NCBI GenBank assembly: GCA_036562385.1
Contig: DATCKG010000068.1
Span: forward strand, 27,407 to 91,406
Direction: 5' to 3'
Source of the DNA: DATCKG01 sp036562385
GTDB taxonomy: Bacteria; Bacillota; Sulfobacillia; Symbiobacteriales; Symbiobacteriaceae
DNA: 64,000 nucleotides
Under the pieces are notes generated by a model that was given only the letters and a program-made list of their open reading frames with translations, did no database searches and was not told the origin of the DNA. The translations under genes were made by a program, and so were the position numbers. This document shows positions 43,538 to 50,679 of the stretch, in pieces (the first letter of the stretch is position 1; each line of letters begins with the position of its first letter).

Positions 43538-44298
43538 TGGCCCGCACCTCCGCAGAAGGCCTCGTAGTCGATCAGTTCCGTGATGGTGGGATGATCGCCG
43601 CAGACGGGGCATTCCGGATTGCGCCGGATCTGGACCTCGGCAAAGTCCATGGTCAGGGTACTGCAGATGAGCAGCCGCCCGCCAAGGCCCTCGCCCCGGT
43701 CCAGCAGCAGCTTCAGCACCTCCATGGCCATCAGGCTGCCCATCATGCCGGGCAGGACCCCGATGACCCCGGCCTCGGCGCAGGAGGGCACTGCGCCGGG
43801 AGGCGGCGGAGTGGGATGGAGGCACCGGTAGCACGGACCGCCGTTGCGGGGGTCAAAGACGGTCACCTGTCCGTCCCAGCGGAAGACGGCGCCGTGGACA
43901 TGGGGACGGCCCGTCATCACGCAGGCGTCGTTCAACAGGTACCGGGTGGCGAAATTGTCGACGCAGCCCACTACCACGTCGTAACGGGCAATGAGGTCCA
44001 GCGCGTTTTCCGAGGTAATGGCCACCGGATGCGTCTCCACGGTAACGGTGGGATTTAAGGCCCGAAGCTTCGCCGCAGCACTTTCGACCTTCGGGCGCCC
44101 GATGTCCGGGGTAAAGTGAAGCACCTGCCGCTGCAGGTTGGAGACATCGACCCGGTCCATGTCGCTCAGGCCGATCCGGCCAACGCCGGCGGCGGCCAAC
44201 TGGTAGGCCACCGGAGAGCCCAGGCCGCCAGCGCCCACCACCAGCACCGAGGCCCCGGCCAGGCGCTGCTGCTCCGCAGGGCTGAAGAGCCGTCGCAT
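43534..44298 (-). CDS. MoeB/ThiF-type sulfur-carrier adenylyltransferase
   Basis: Activates the C-terminal glycine of a ThiS/MoaD-like carrier as an acyl adenylate for sulfur transfer. The 254 residues carry VVGAGGLGSPVAY (20-32), the acidic SDMDRVDVSNLQRQ (45-58), GCVDNFATRYLLND and two zinc pairs (Cys156/159, Cys230/233). No rhodanese domain is fused. With the cysteine synthases and JAMM peptidases nearby it probably serves cysteine synthesis, though thiamine or molybdopterin cannot be excluded. ATG 44298 has GGAAGGG upstream. Confidence 0.9.
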   Translation of the reverse strand: MRRLFSPAEQQRLAGASVLVVGAGGLGSPVAYQLAAAGVGRIGLSDMDRVDVSNLQRQVLHFTPDIGRPKVESAAAKLRALNPTVTVETHPVAITSENALDLIARYDVVVGCVDNFATRYLLNDACVMTGRPHVHGAVFRWDGQVTVFDPRNGGPCYRCLHPTPPPPGAVPSCAEAGVIGVLPGMMGSLMAMEVLKLLLDRGEGLGGRLLICSTLTMDFAEVQIRRNPECPVCGDHPTITELIDYEAFCGGAGQ

Positions 44299-44348
44299 GC
44301 CGCTTCCCTTCCTTCCCGTCGGCTCGTTGGATGCGCGATCTGTCTCTC

Positions 44349-44357
44349 ATTATACCA
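44349..44357 (-). promoter_or_regulatory. Promoter of the E1-like gene pair
   Basis: TGG-TATAAT on the minus strand (TATAAT at 44349-44354), an extended -10 element about 50 nt before the E1-like gene. The same TGG-TATAAT occurs before cysK at 42739-42747. Confidence 0.5.
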
Positions 44358-44380
44358 GCAGCCGGCCGTCCTCCAGGGAC

Positions 44381-45190
44381 TTACCCATTCCGCTTCAGCT
44401 TTCCCGTCCGCAGCGCGTAGCGCTCCCCGATGTGGAAGATCAGCAGCCCCACCGGCAGCAGCGTCGCGCCCGCCAGCAGCAGCCGGGCCACCAGCGGCCA
44501 GACGGCGGTGAGCGACGCGCCCTCCATCCAGGCCGCCCGGACGGCATCCAGCGTGTACGTGGCGGGATTCAGCCGGGCCACGGGCTGGAGCCAGGCCGGC
44601 AACACGGTAACCGGGTAGTAGACGGAGGAGCAGAGGAGCAGAAGCCCCTGGATGATGTGCGTGGCCTGCGCCCCCCGTTCCGTGGACATGAGCGGCAGCA
44701 CCGACGCCACCAGGCCCAGCCCCACGAACGAGAGGCTGGCGACGGCCAGTACAACGAAGCCGCCCACCAGGTTGGCCCGGGACATGTCCAGGTCGAACCA
44801 GAGGATTACAATCCCCAGAATGATCGCGGTTCGGATCAGCGCATAGGTGATCCCGAACAGCCCTTGCCCCGCCAGGAAGGCAATCCGGCGGACGGGGGCC
44901 ATGAAGGTATACTCGATGGTGCCCTCCCAGCGTTCCCAGGCCACCGTCTCGCTCATGGTCTGAAAAAGCACCGACAGGTAGGACCAGAGCAGGGCGCCGA
45001 TCAACAGGTACAGCACCCGATCCTGTCCGACGATCCCCTGACTGTCCACGCCGATCAGCCCGATGGTCAGGGTGGAAATCGTGCTGTAGACAATCCAGAC
45101 CACTTCCCACCCCAGGTAGCGGCGGGTCAGGGCCCAGTTGCGTTCCACGAATCCGTACGCTGCACTCAGATGGCGTGCAACCTCTGTCAT
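44381..45190 (-). CDS. ABC-2 type exporter permease
   Basis: Membrane subunit of 269 residues with six predicted membrane segments, the last long ones at about 165-190 and 230-250 (LLLAGATLLPVGLLIFHIG). It has the ABC-2 family pattern with the segment VYYPVTVLPAWLQPVARLNP after the fifth helix. Such permeases export drugs, lipids or polysaccharides. ATG 45190 overlaps the ATPase stop by 4 nt, so the two are made together; GGAGG lies upstream. Substrate unknown; the attenuator upstream suggests an antibiotic, which is inference. Confidence 0.88.
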   Translation of the reverse strand: MTEVARHLSAAYGFVERNWALTRRYLGWEVVWIVYSTISTLTIGLIGVDSQGIVGQDRVLYLLIGALLWSYLSVLFQTMSETVAWERWEGTIEYTFMAPVRRIAFLAGQGLFGITYALIRTAIILGIVILWFDLDMSRANLVGGFVVLAVASLSFVGLGLVASVLPLMSTERGAQATHIIQGLLLLCSSVYYPVTVLPAWLQPVARLNPATYTLDAVRAAWMEGASLTAVWPLVARLLLAGATLLPVGLLIFHIGERYALRTGKLKRNG

Positions 45191-46014
45191 GCGCCGATAT
45201 CCTCCTCGCCCGCGCGCCGGCCTGTGACGGCAAAGAAAACGTCCTCCAGGTTCCGGCATCCAAAGCGGGCTTTCAGTTCTTCAGGGGTCCCCTCCGCCAC
45301 GAAGCGGCCGTCATGGATAAACGCCACCCGCCGGCAGAGGCGTTCTGCCTCCGCCATGTCGTGGCTGGTGAGGATGATCGTGGTGTGATGCCGCTGCTGA
45401 ACCTCCAGGAGGTAGTCCTGCACGTCCCGCTTGGACTGGGGATCCAGCCCGGTGGTGGGCTCGTCCAGAAGCAGCAGGGCGGGATTCGTAAGCAGCGCCC
45501 GGACGATGGCCACCTTCTGCTGCTGACCGCGGGAGAGGTTCTCCAGCGGCGTGTACCACTTGTGGCTGCTGAGGCCCAGTCGCTCCAGCATCTCCCCTGC
45601 CCGGCGCCGGGCCTCGCCGATGGGCAGGCCGTACAGGCGCGCCGCATAGTCGAGGTTCTCCATGGCGGAGAGCTTCTTGAAGAAGGCCGCGTCCACCGAA
45701 ACCCGGTTCATGAGGCGGCGGACGGCGATCAGATCCTGCTGCACATCCAGACCGAAGATGCGGATCCGGCCGCCGTCGAGGCTGAGCAAGGTGGCGATCA
45801 ACCGGATCAGCGTGGACTTGCCCGATCCGTTCGGTCCCAAAATCCCGTACACCTCGCCGGGCTGGACCCGGAAACTGACCCGGTCCACGGCCACCACCCG
45901 GCGGCGGGATGCGGGATGCAAGAACCGCCGCCAAAATTGCTGCGGTCCCTCATCCTCATCGACAAAGGTCTTGTACGCATCAATCACTTCCAAGGCCAAT
46001 ACCGACTTCTGCAT
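45187..46014 (-). CDS. ABC-2 type exporter ATPase
   Basis: ATP-binding subunit of 275 residues. Walker A ILGPNGSGKSTLIRLI, signature LSRGQQQKVAIVRALL, Walker B ALLLLDEPTTGLD and the switch His in LTSHDMAEAERLC are complete. The signature has R where G is usual (LSRGQ for LSGGQ). Some 40 N-terminal residues before the core resemble exporters of the ABC-2 class. ATG 46014 has GAGGAG 8 nt upstream. The gene follows a 313-nt leader that holds a peptide gene and a terminator. Confidence 0.92.
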   Translation of the reverse strand: MQKSVLALEVIDAYKTFVDEDEGPQQFWRRFLHPASRRRVVAVDRVSFRVQPGEVYGILGPNGSGKSTLIRLIATLLSLDGGRIRIFGLDVQQDLIAVRRLMNRVSVDAAFFKKLSAMENLDYAARLYGLPIGEARRRAGEMLERLGLSSHKWYTPLENLSRGQQQKVAIVRALLTNPALLLLDEPTTGLDPQSKRDVQDYLLEVQQRHHTTIILTSHDMAEAERLCRRVAFIHDGRFVAEGTPEELKARFGCRNLEDVFFAVTGRRAGEEDIGA

Positions 46015-46067
46015 GGATCTCGCTCCTCGTATGGGTTCGGATCATCCCCCGGGAACTGGCAACAGAA

Positions 46068-46105
46068 TGGGGGATCATGGGCGCACTGCTGCCCATGATC
46101 CCCCA
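46068..46105 (-). other. Long hairpin before the exporter genes
   Basis: A perfect 15-bp stem, TGGGGGATCATGGGC / GCCCATGATCCCCCA with an 8-nt loop, lies 40 nt upstream of the ATPase binding site. A second, 7-bp hairpin (CCATGCC / GGCATGG, 46111-46131) is next to it. There is no T run; a role in mRNA stability or in control of translation is possible. Confidence 0.65.
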
Positions 46106-46139
46106 GGGCCCCATGCCGCGCACAGGCATGGAGTGACAC

Positions 46140-46177
46140 AAAAAGGCCACAGGCAGCAGCTTCGCCAGCCTGTAGCC
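46140..46177 (-). terminator. Intrinsic terminator in the exporter leader (attenuator)
   Basis: On the minus strand GGCTACAGGC (46168-46177) pairs with GCCTGTGGCC (46145-46154), ten pairs with one G-T wobble and a 13-nt loop, followed directly by TTTTT (46140-46144). It lies 26 nt past the leader peptide stop and before the ATPase gene. GCCTGTGCC (46220-46228), inside the peptide gene, can pair with the 5' arm instead (nine pairs, one bulge), which would free the exporter genes for transcription. Confidence 0.75.
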
Positions 46178-46203
46178 GTTGCGTGGTCGTATGTGACTTG
46201 GTG

Positions 46204-46290
46204 TCACCCGACACGAGCCGGCACAGGCTGCGAAATGACGCGAAGGCCCCCTAGAGCTCCCACAGCGCTCATCAGGACCAGCTTCCTCAT
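46204..46290 (-). CDS. Leader peptide of the ABC-2 exporter, 28 residues
   Basis: A short frame with an ideal ribosome binding site, AGGAGGT 7 nt before ATG 46290. The product begins MRKLVLMSAVGALGG and ends QPVPARVG, basic then hydrophobic, with two prolines near the end. It starts about 37 nt after the predicted transcription start and ends just before the attenuator stem. Codons 21-24 contain the segment that can pair with the terminator's 5' arm, so ribosome position would decide termination. The most likely role is a sensing leader peptide; an exported signal peptide is the alternative. It was too short for routine gene calling. Confidence 0.65.
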   Translation of the reverse strand: MRKLVLMSAVGALGGLRVISQPVPARVG

Positions 46291-46333
46291 TTCGCGTACC
46301 TCCTGTGCGGGCAATTCTTCGGGTTACGTACCG

Positions 46334-46363
46334 AGTATAGGGAGTAGATGAAAGGGTTGTCAA
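46334..46363 (-). promoter_or_regulatory. Strong promoter of the leader peptide and exporter genes
   Basis: On the minus strand a perfect TTGACA (46358-46363) and TATACT (46334-46339) are separated by 18 bp. Transcription should start near 46327. Confidence 0.75.
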
Positions 46364-46379
46364 GAAGGTTGTCGCGCCC

Positions 46380-47045
46380 TTACCGGACCGGCGGCAGGGT
46401 GACGCCGCCGACGTTGCCGCCGTAGTACCCGCTGGGCACCGGACCGACGATGACCGTCTCCGAGACCGGCACGTGGGCGGTCACCGTCACCTCCCGGGTC
46501 ATCACCGGCAGGATGATGCGGACGTGGGCCGTCGCCTCCAGCCAGAGCCGGTGGCGGGTCTGGTTGATGCCGGCGCCCTGGAAGTCCTGCTGGATGTTGA
46601 CGGTCACAGAGCCCACCGGGACCATCCGGACCTGAACGCGGGGCCCCAGGCCTGCCAGCAGGCTGGAGCCGGTGAGGGCGCCGATGGGAATGCGGAAGCT
46701 CTCTTCCGACAGGCGCTGCATCTCCTCCTGAACGGCAGCGGCTCCGGCAGCCGCCACCTGGCTGACCTGCCGGGTGTTGATCCGGTAGGCGGCGATGCGC
46801 CCCTCCTGATCCTTCTCGTACACCACCAGATCCTCATGCCGAATCTCCCGGCCGATCCGGTCCAGCAGCACCCGGTTGATGGCCTCGGCTCCCCGTTCCC
46901 GTGCCATTTCCTCCGCCACCGCCTCCAGAGGCGTCAGCAGCAGCAGATCCGCCAGCCGCACCAGCAGAAACGCAAGAGCCCCCAGCAGAATGGGATAGCG
47001 AAGCCAGCGGGGAACGGCAAACCGGCGCCGGCGGAACCGTCGCAT
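46380..47045 (-). CDS. yunB: YunB-like sporulation protein
   Basis: A 221-residue protein resembling Bacillus YunB, which is made in sporulation under SigE control. The first 15 residues are very basic (MRRFRRRRF), followed by one membrane segment (about 18-40). The external part has GREIRHEDLVVYEKD and repeats of Val-rich strands, with a C-terminal SETVIVGPVPSGYYGG, a recognised end of the family. The ATG at 47045 has GGAGG about 7 nt upstream; GTG 47048 is too close. It reads away from the exporter genes' promoter, which lies just past its stop. Confidence 0.8.
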   Translation of the reverse strand: MRRFRRRRFAVPRWLRYPILLGALAFLLVRLADLLLLTPLEAVAEEMARERGAEAINRVLLDRIGREIRHEDLVVYEKDQEGRIAAYRINTRQVSQVAAAGAAAVQEEMQRLSEESFRIPIGALTGSSLLAGLGPRVQVRMVPVGSVTVNIQQDFQGAGINQTRHRLWLEATAHVRIILPVMTREVTVTAHVPVSETVIVGPVPSGYYGGNVGGVTLPPVR

Positions 47046-47096
47046 CACGCCCCCTCCCCCGCGGATCGGTGTAGGAGTATACGGGGGAGAGGCGGA

Positions 47097-47681
47097 CTAG
47101 TATGCCTGAAAGAGTTCCGGCTGCCGCCAGTACAGTACGCCCAGCCGGAGCAGGTTCCATGAAGCGTACAGGAGGACGGTCAAACCGCCTGCCAGCGCCA
47201 GACCTTCCGGCGACGCGACGCCCCAGGCGGCCGCCAGCCGGACGCCCTGGTGCCACAGCCCCAGCATCACGGTGCTGGCCACCAGCCACCAGAGCAAAAG
47301 GAATGCCGGGTGCCGCCGCCGCGCGGGCACCGTGGGTACCCGGGCCATCATGGTGATATAGGCCAGCATGATCATCCCCTGGACGACGAGCCCCACCACG
47401 GTGGTCCACAGGGAGACTCCCGCCAGGAGCCCGATCACGGCGCCGTGCAGGACCATGGCCAGCCAGTAGGCGGGGACCGTGGCTTCCAGCCATGGACGGG
47501 TGTCATAGGGCCGCAGGGTGACAGGGGCGAAGATGCCGTTCAGGAACAAGAAAGCGGGCGGAACGGCCACCAGTGCCCAGAAGGTCTCCGGGCAGATCAC
47601 CCGGGGCCAGGCCCAGTCCGTCAGCAGCAGGAGCAGTTCCAGCACGATCACAAAGGGCAGTGCTCGCTTGAGCAACTCCAT
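47097..47681 (-). CDS. Polytopic membrane protein, function unknown
   Basis: A 194-residue protein with about five to six membrane segments (MELLKRALPFVIVLELLLLL at the start, then segments near 35-50, 70-90, 95-112, 124-142 and 155-178) and short loops. I recognise no family. It lies 51 nt upstream of the yunB-like gene in the same direction and is probably co-transcribed with it. ATG 47681 has AGGTG 7 nt upstream. A TTAACA-type promoter may lie near 47780, but the -10 is weak. Confidence 0.7.
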   Translation of the reverse strand: MELLKRALPFVIVLELLLLLTDWAWPRVICPETFWALVAVPPAFLFLNGIFAPVTLRPYDTRPWLEATVPAYWLAMVLHGAVIGLLAGVSLWTTVVGLVVQGMIMLAYITMMARVPTVPARRRHPAFLLLWWLVASTVMLGLWHQGVRLAAAWGVASPEGLALAGGLTVLLYASWNLLRLGVLYWRQPELFQAY

Positions 47682-47883
47682 CCCGCTTCACCTGCCCCGC
47701 CTCGTCTTTTGTCCTATCGGGATTCTTCACCTAATGGATTATCATAACGATACCATAATGAGTGCCTTTTTGTTAACCTTTTGTGATTGTCGTCACTTAC
47801 CCTGTGGACTACCCCTGTAGGCCCAACGGCCACCTGATCGTCGGCAGACCTGGTCCCTTGGTACTATCACAGGCATACAGAAA

Positions 47884-47918
47884 GCGGCGGCCTGCGCCGT
47901 AGCGGCACAGGCCGCCGC
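47884..47918 (-). terminator. Terminator of tyrS
   Basis: An 11-bp stem, GCGGCGGCCTG / CAGGCCGCCGC with a 13-nt loop, 15 nt past the tyrS stop, followed on the minus strand by TTTCTGT. Confidence 0.75.
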
Positions 47919-47933
47919 CTGTGGTTTGGCGTC

Positions 47934-49154
47934 CTAGACCAGGACCACACGCCCGTACTTCCGCTTGCCTACCTTCAGCACCTGGCCTGTCCGAACGGTA
48001 AGCTCCGCCCGGGGATCGGTAACCCGCTCGCCGTCCAGGCTGAAACCGCCCTGTTCGATGAGGCGGCGGGCCTCGCTGTTGGACGCGGCCAGGCCGGTGA
48101 TCACCAGCAGGCGGGACGCCTGAATGGGCAGATGAGCGGCGGGCACCTGGACCTCCGGAATGTCCGCGGGCACCTCCCGGCGGGAGAACTGGGCCACCCA
48201 GCGCTCCTCAGCCTGCCGGGCCTCTTCCTCGCTGTAGCCGTAGGTGGTAATGATGGCCCGGCCGAGCCGCTTCTTGATCTCCATGGGGTTTTCGCCCTGC
48301 TCCATGGCGATCTGGTAGGCCCGGATCTCCTCCTCGGGCACATCGGTGAAGTACGTAAAGTACTTGATGATCAAGGTATCCGGAATCGACATGGTCCGCC
48401 CGAACATCTCGTCGGGGTCGTGATCCAGGCCGATGTAGTTGCCCAGCGACTTGGACATCTTCTCCACGCCGTCGAGCCCCTCGACGATGGGCGTCATCAG
48501 ACAGACCTGCGGCTCCTGGCCGGCGTGCCGCTGCAAGTCCCGGCCGGTCAGCAGGTTGAACTTCTGGTCCGTGCCGCCCAGTTCCACGTCAGCCTGGACC
48601 GCCACCGAATCGGTCCCCTGCATCAGCGGGTAGAAAAACTCGTGAAGATAAATGGGCCGCCCTTCCTCATACCGCTTGCGGAAGTCCTCCCGCTCCAGCA
48701 TGTGGGCCACGGTGGCCTTGGCGGCCAGGCGGGTCACGTCGGCAAAGGTCATGGGAGCCAGCCACTCACTGTTGTACCGGATCTCCAGCCGGCTGACGTC
48801 CAGCACCCGGGCGGCCTGCTCCAGGTAGCGGGCTGCGTTGGCCCGGGTCTGCTCGTGGGTGAGCTGGGGCCGCGCCTCGTTCCGGCCGGTGGGGTCGCCG
48901 ATGGTGGCGGTGTAGTCGCCGATGATCAGCACCCCCTGGTGGCCGAGTTCCATGAACTGCTTCAGCTTGCGGAGGGGCACGGTATGCCCCAGGGTGAGAT
49001 CCTTCCCTGTGGGGTCGATCCCCAGTTTCACCCGCAGAGGCCGTCCGGTGGCCGCTGAACGCTCCAGTTTATGACGCAGTTCCGCTTCACTGACGATATC
49101 GGCCACACCCCGCATCAGGATCCGCATCTGTTCCTCGACAGGTGGAAAACCCAT
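47934..49154 (-). CDS. tyrS: Tyrosyl-tRNA synthetase
   Basis: Charges tRNA-Tyr. The 406 residues contain the class I signatures: KLGIDPTGKDLTLGHTVPL (HIGH region as LGHT) and VEKMSKSLGNYIGL (KMSKS), with a C-terminal S4-like RNA-binding domain (ASRLLVITGLAASNSEARRLI). The sequence is of the shorter-branch TyrRZ type seen in many Gram-positives, judged from the KMSKS context. ATG 49154 has GGGAGG at about 10 nt; the longer frame runs into the leader. A promoter and a terminator precede the gene, suggesting regulated expression. Confidence 0.94.
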   Translation of the reverse strand: MGFPPVEEQMRILMRGVADIVSEAELRHKLERSAATGRPLRVKLGIDPTGKDLTLGHTVPLRKLKQFMELGHQGVLIIGDYTATIGDPTGRNEARPQLTHEQTRANAARYLEQAARVLDVSRLEIRYNSEWLAPMTFADVTRLAAKATVAHMLEREDFRKRYEEGRPIYLHEFFYPLMQGTDSVAVQADVELGGTDQKFNLLTGRDLQRHAGQEPQVCLMTPIVEGLDGVEKMSKSLGNYIGLDHDPDEMFGRTMSIPDTLIIKYFTYFTDVPEEEIRAYQIAMEQGENPMEIKKRLGRAIITTYGYSEEEARQAEERWVAQFSRREVPADIPEVQVPAAHLPIQASRLLVITGLAASNSEARRLIEQGGFSLDGERVTDPRAELTVRTGQVLKVGKRKYGRVVLV

Positions 49155-49190
49155 GCAACCATCCTCCCTCATCCGGGCGGGGATCTGCAC

Positions 49191-49254
49191 AAAAAAGCGC
49201 CCCACCCCGGGCCTTACACCGTCCGGCCCCTCGCTGCCGGTAAGCGGTAGGGCG
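49191..49254 (-). terminator. Terminator-like structure in the tyrS leader
   Basis: On the minus strand CGCCCTACC (49246-49254) can pair with GGTGGGGCG (49198-49206), eight standard pairs and one wobble, followed by C and TTTTTT (49191-49196). The 39-nt loop has its own GGGCC / GGCCC pairing. It lies between the tyrS promoter and start codon, so it would act as an attenuator. The 120-nt leader looks too short for a T-box, and I see no T-box core. Confidence 0.5.
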
Positions 49255-49284
49255 TACTTCCCACCATCATCGCTTTTCAGGCGG

Positions 49285-49313
49285 ATTATAGCACAGGGAA
49301 AGGCTGGCGGCAA
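49285..49313 (-). promoter_or_regulatory. Promoter of tyrS
   Basis: On the minus strand TTGCCG (49308-49313), a 17-bp spacer and a perfect TATAAT (49285-49290) preceded by TGC, an extended -10. The start point would be about 124 nt before the tyrS ATG. Confidence 0.7.
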
Positions 49314-49424
49314 TGAAGGCAAGGACGTGAAGGAACCAGGGCGACCGGGCAGGTGTTCGCCGCTCTTCAGGCGAAGGTTTGGGACATACCTGTTTCAAAG
49401 ACTTGGGCGGATCGAGGTGGTTCC

Positions 49425-50675
49425 ATGCTGGTGCGCGACCCTGTGCAGGGGGATATTTACCTCACCCCGGAGGAGACACGGATCCTGGACACCCGGGAGA
49501 TGCAGCGGCTGCGGGGCATCAAGCAGCTGGGCACCGCCCATCTGGTCTTTCCCGGGTGCGTGCACACCCGGTTCGACCACAGCCTGGGCGCCCTCGCGGC
49601 CGCCCACCGGATCCTGGAGAGCCTCCGCCTGGCGGGCCACCGCATCGATCCCCAGGACGCGGCCGTGGTCCGGGCGGCCGCGCTGGTCCACGACGTGACC
49701 CACATCCCCTACGGCCACACCTTCGAGGACGAGCGGGAAATCTTCCCCCGCCACGACGCGGGACCCCGCCTGGAGTATTTCCTGGGTCCGGACACCGAAC
49801 TGGGCCGGACCCTGGCAGCCCTCGGCATCCTGGAACCGGTCAAGGGCATTCTGACCGGAAAGCCGCCGGCGCCCTGGATGGGCCAGGTGGTCTCCAGCAC
49901 CATCGATGCGGACCTCCTGGATTACCTGCGCCGGGACGCCTTTTTCTCCGGCCTGCGCCTGGCCTATGACGACCGGATCTTTTCGTATTTCCTCCTGGAG
50001 AACGGCCACCTGATCATGAACATGGTGAAGCACGGCCTCGACCGGCCCGACGCCCGGACAGAGATCCTCCACCTGCTCCGGATTCGCTATACCCTGACGG
50101 AGCGGGTCTACCTGCACCACACCAAGATCGCCTCCGGCGCCATGATCGCCAAGGCGGTGGAACTGCAGGCCAAGGGCGCCCTCCGGGAGGAGGCCCTCTA
50201 CGGCCTGGGGGACCAGACCTTCCTGGATCTGCTGGCCCGGCTGCCCGGCCCGGCGGTGGTAGGGCAGCTGGTGGAGGGCGTTCTGAACCGCCGCCTCTAC
50301 AAGCGGGCCTACGTGCTCTCCGCCGTCTCCCTGGGGGACCGGCAGGCGGAGTTCATCCGTCGGTATTCCGGGCAGTCCGAGGCCCGGGAGGAGGTCGAAA
50401 ACATCCTCGCGGCCAGGGCCAGGCTGCGCCCCGGTCAGGTGATCCTCTACTGCCCCCGGGCTTCCTTCTTTAAGGAGGTGCGGGTACCGGTGCGGGCCCG
50501 GGCCGGCACGGGGCCGCTGTGCGATCTGGACAGCAACGCCGGGGAGGTGCAGGCCCTCGCCCGGCAGTACGAGATGCTCTGGCGGCTGTACGTCTTCTGC
50601 CCCGAGGAGAAGGTAGACGCGGTGCGGCGGGCAGCCGAACGCTACTTCGGCCTGCCCAGCGAGTTTGTGCGGTAG
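49425..50675 (+). CDS. HD-domain phosphohydrolase
   Basis: A 416-residue cytoplasmic HD-superfamily hydrolase, of the type related to dGTPase/SAMHD1-like proteins such as YwfO. Metal ligands are in VHTRFDHSLGALAAAHRI (His47), LVHDVTHIPYGHTFEDE (His89-Asp90) and the later STIDADLLDYLRRDA (Asp). A nucleotide substrate is likely from the family but not proved. ATG 49425 has GAGGTGG 6 nt upstream. It is divergent from tyrS and convergent with the histidine kinase gene, 4 nt apart. Confidence 0.87.
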   Translation: MLVRDPVQGDIYLTPEETRILDTREMQRLRGIKQLGTAHLVFPGCVHTRFDHSLGALAAAHRILESLRLAGHRIDPQDAAVVRAAALVHDVTHIPYGHTFEDEREIFPRHDAGPRLEYFLGPDTELGRTLAALGILEPVKGILTGKPPAPWMGQVVSSTIDADLLDYLRRDAFFSGLRLAYDDRIFSYFLLENGHLIMNMVKHGLDRPDARTEILHLLRIRYTLTERVYLHHTKIASGAMIAKAVELQAKGALREEALYGLGDQTFLDLLARLPGPAVVGQLVEGVLNRRLYKRAYVLSAVSLGDRQAEFIRRYSGQSEAREEVENILAARARLRPGQVILYCPRASFFKEVRVPVRARAGTGPLCDLDSNAGEVQALARQYEMLWRLYVFCPEEKVDAVRRAAERYFGLPSEFVR

Positions 50676-50679
50676 GGGC

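Noticed and set aside
45980..46203. A second peptide frame (start near 46127) overlapping the exporter ATPase start
   Set aside because: No ribosome binding site, rich in Met/Pro/Gly, and it covers the hairpin sequences; structure explains the sequence better than coding.
49155..49290. T-box leader of tyrS
   Set aside because: The leader is only about 120 nt and no GGTGGNACCGCG-like core is seen.
49155..49322. Longer tyrS start inside the leader
   Set aside because: The extension has no homology and would start upstream of the predicted transcription start.
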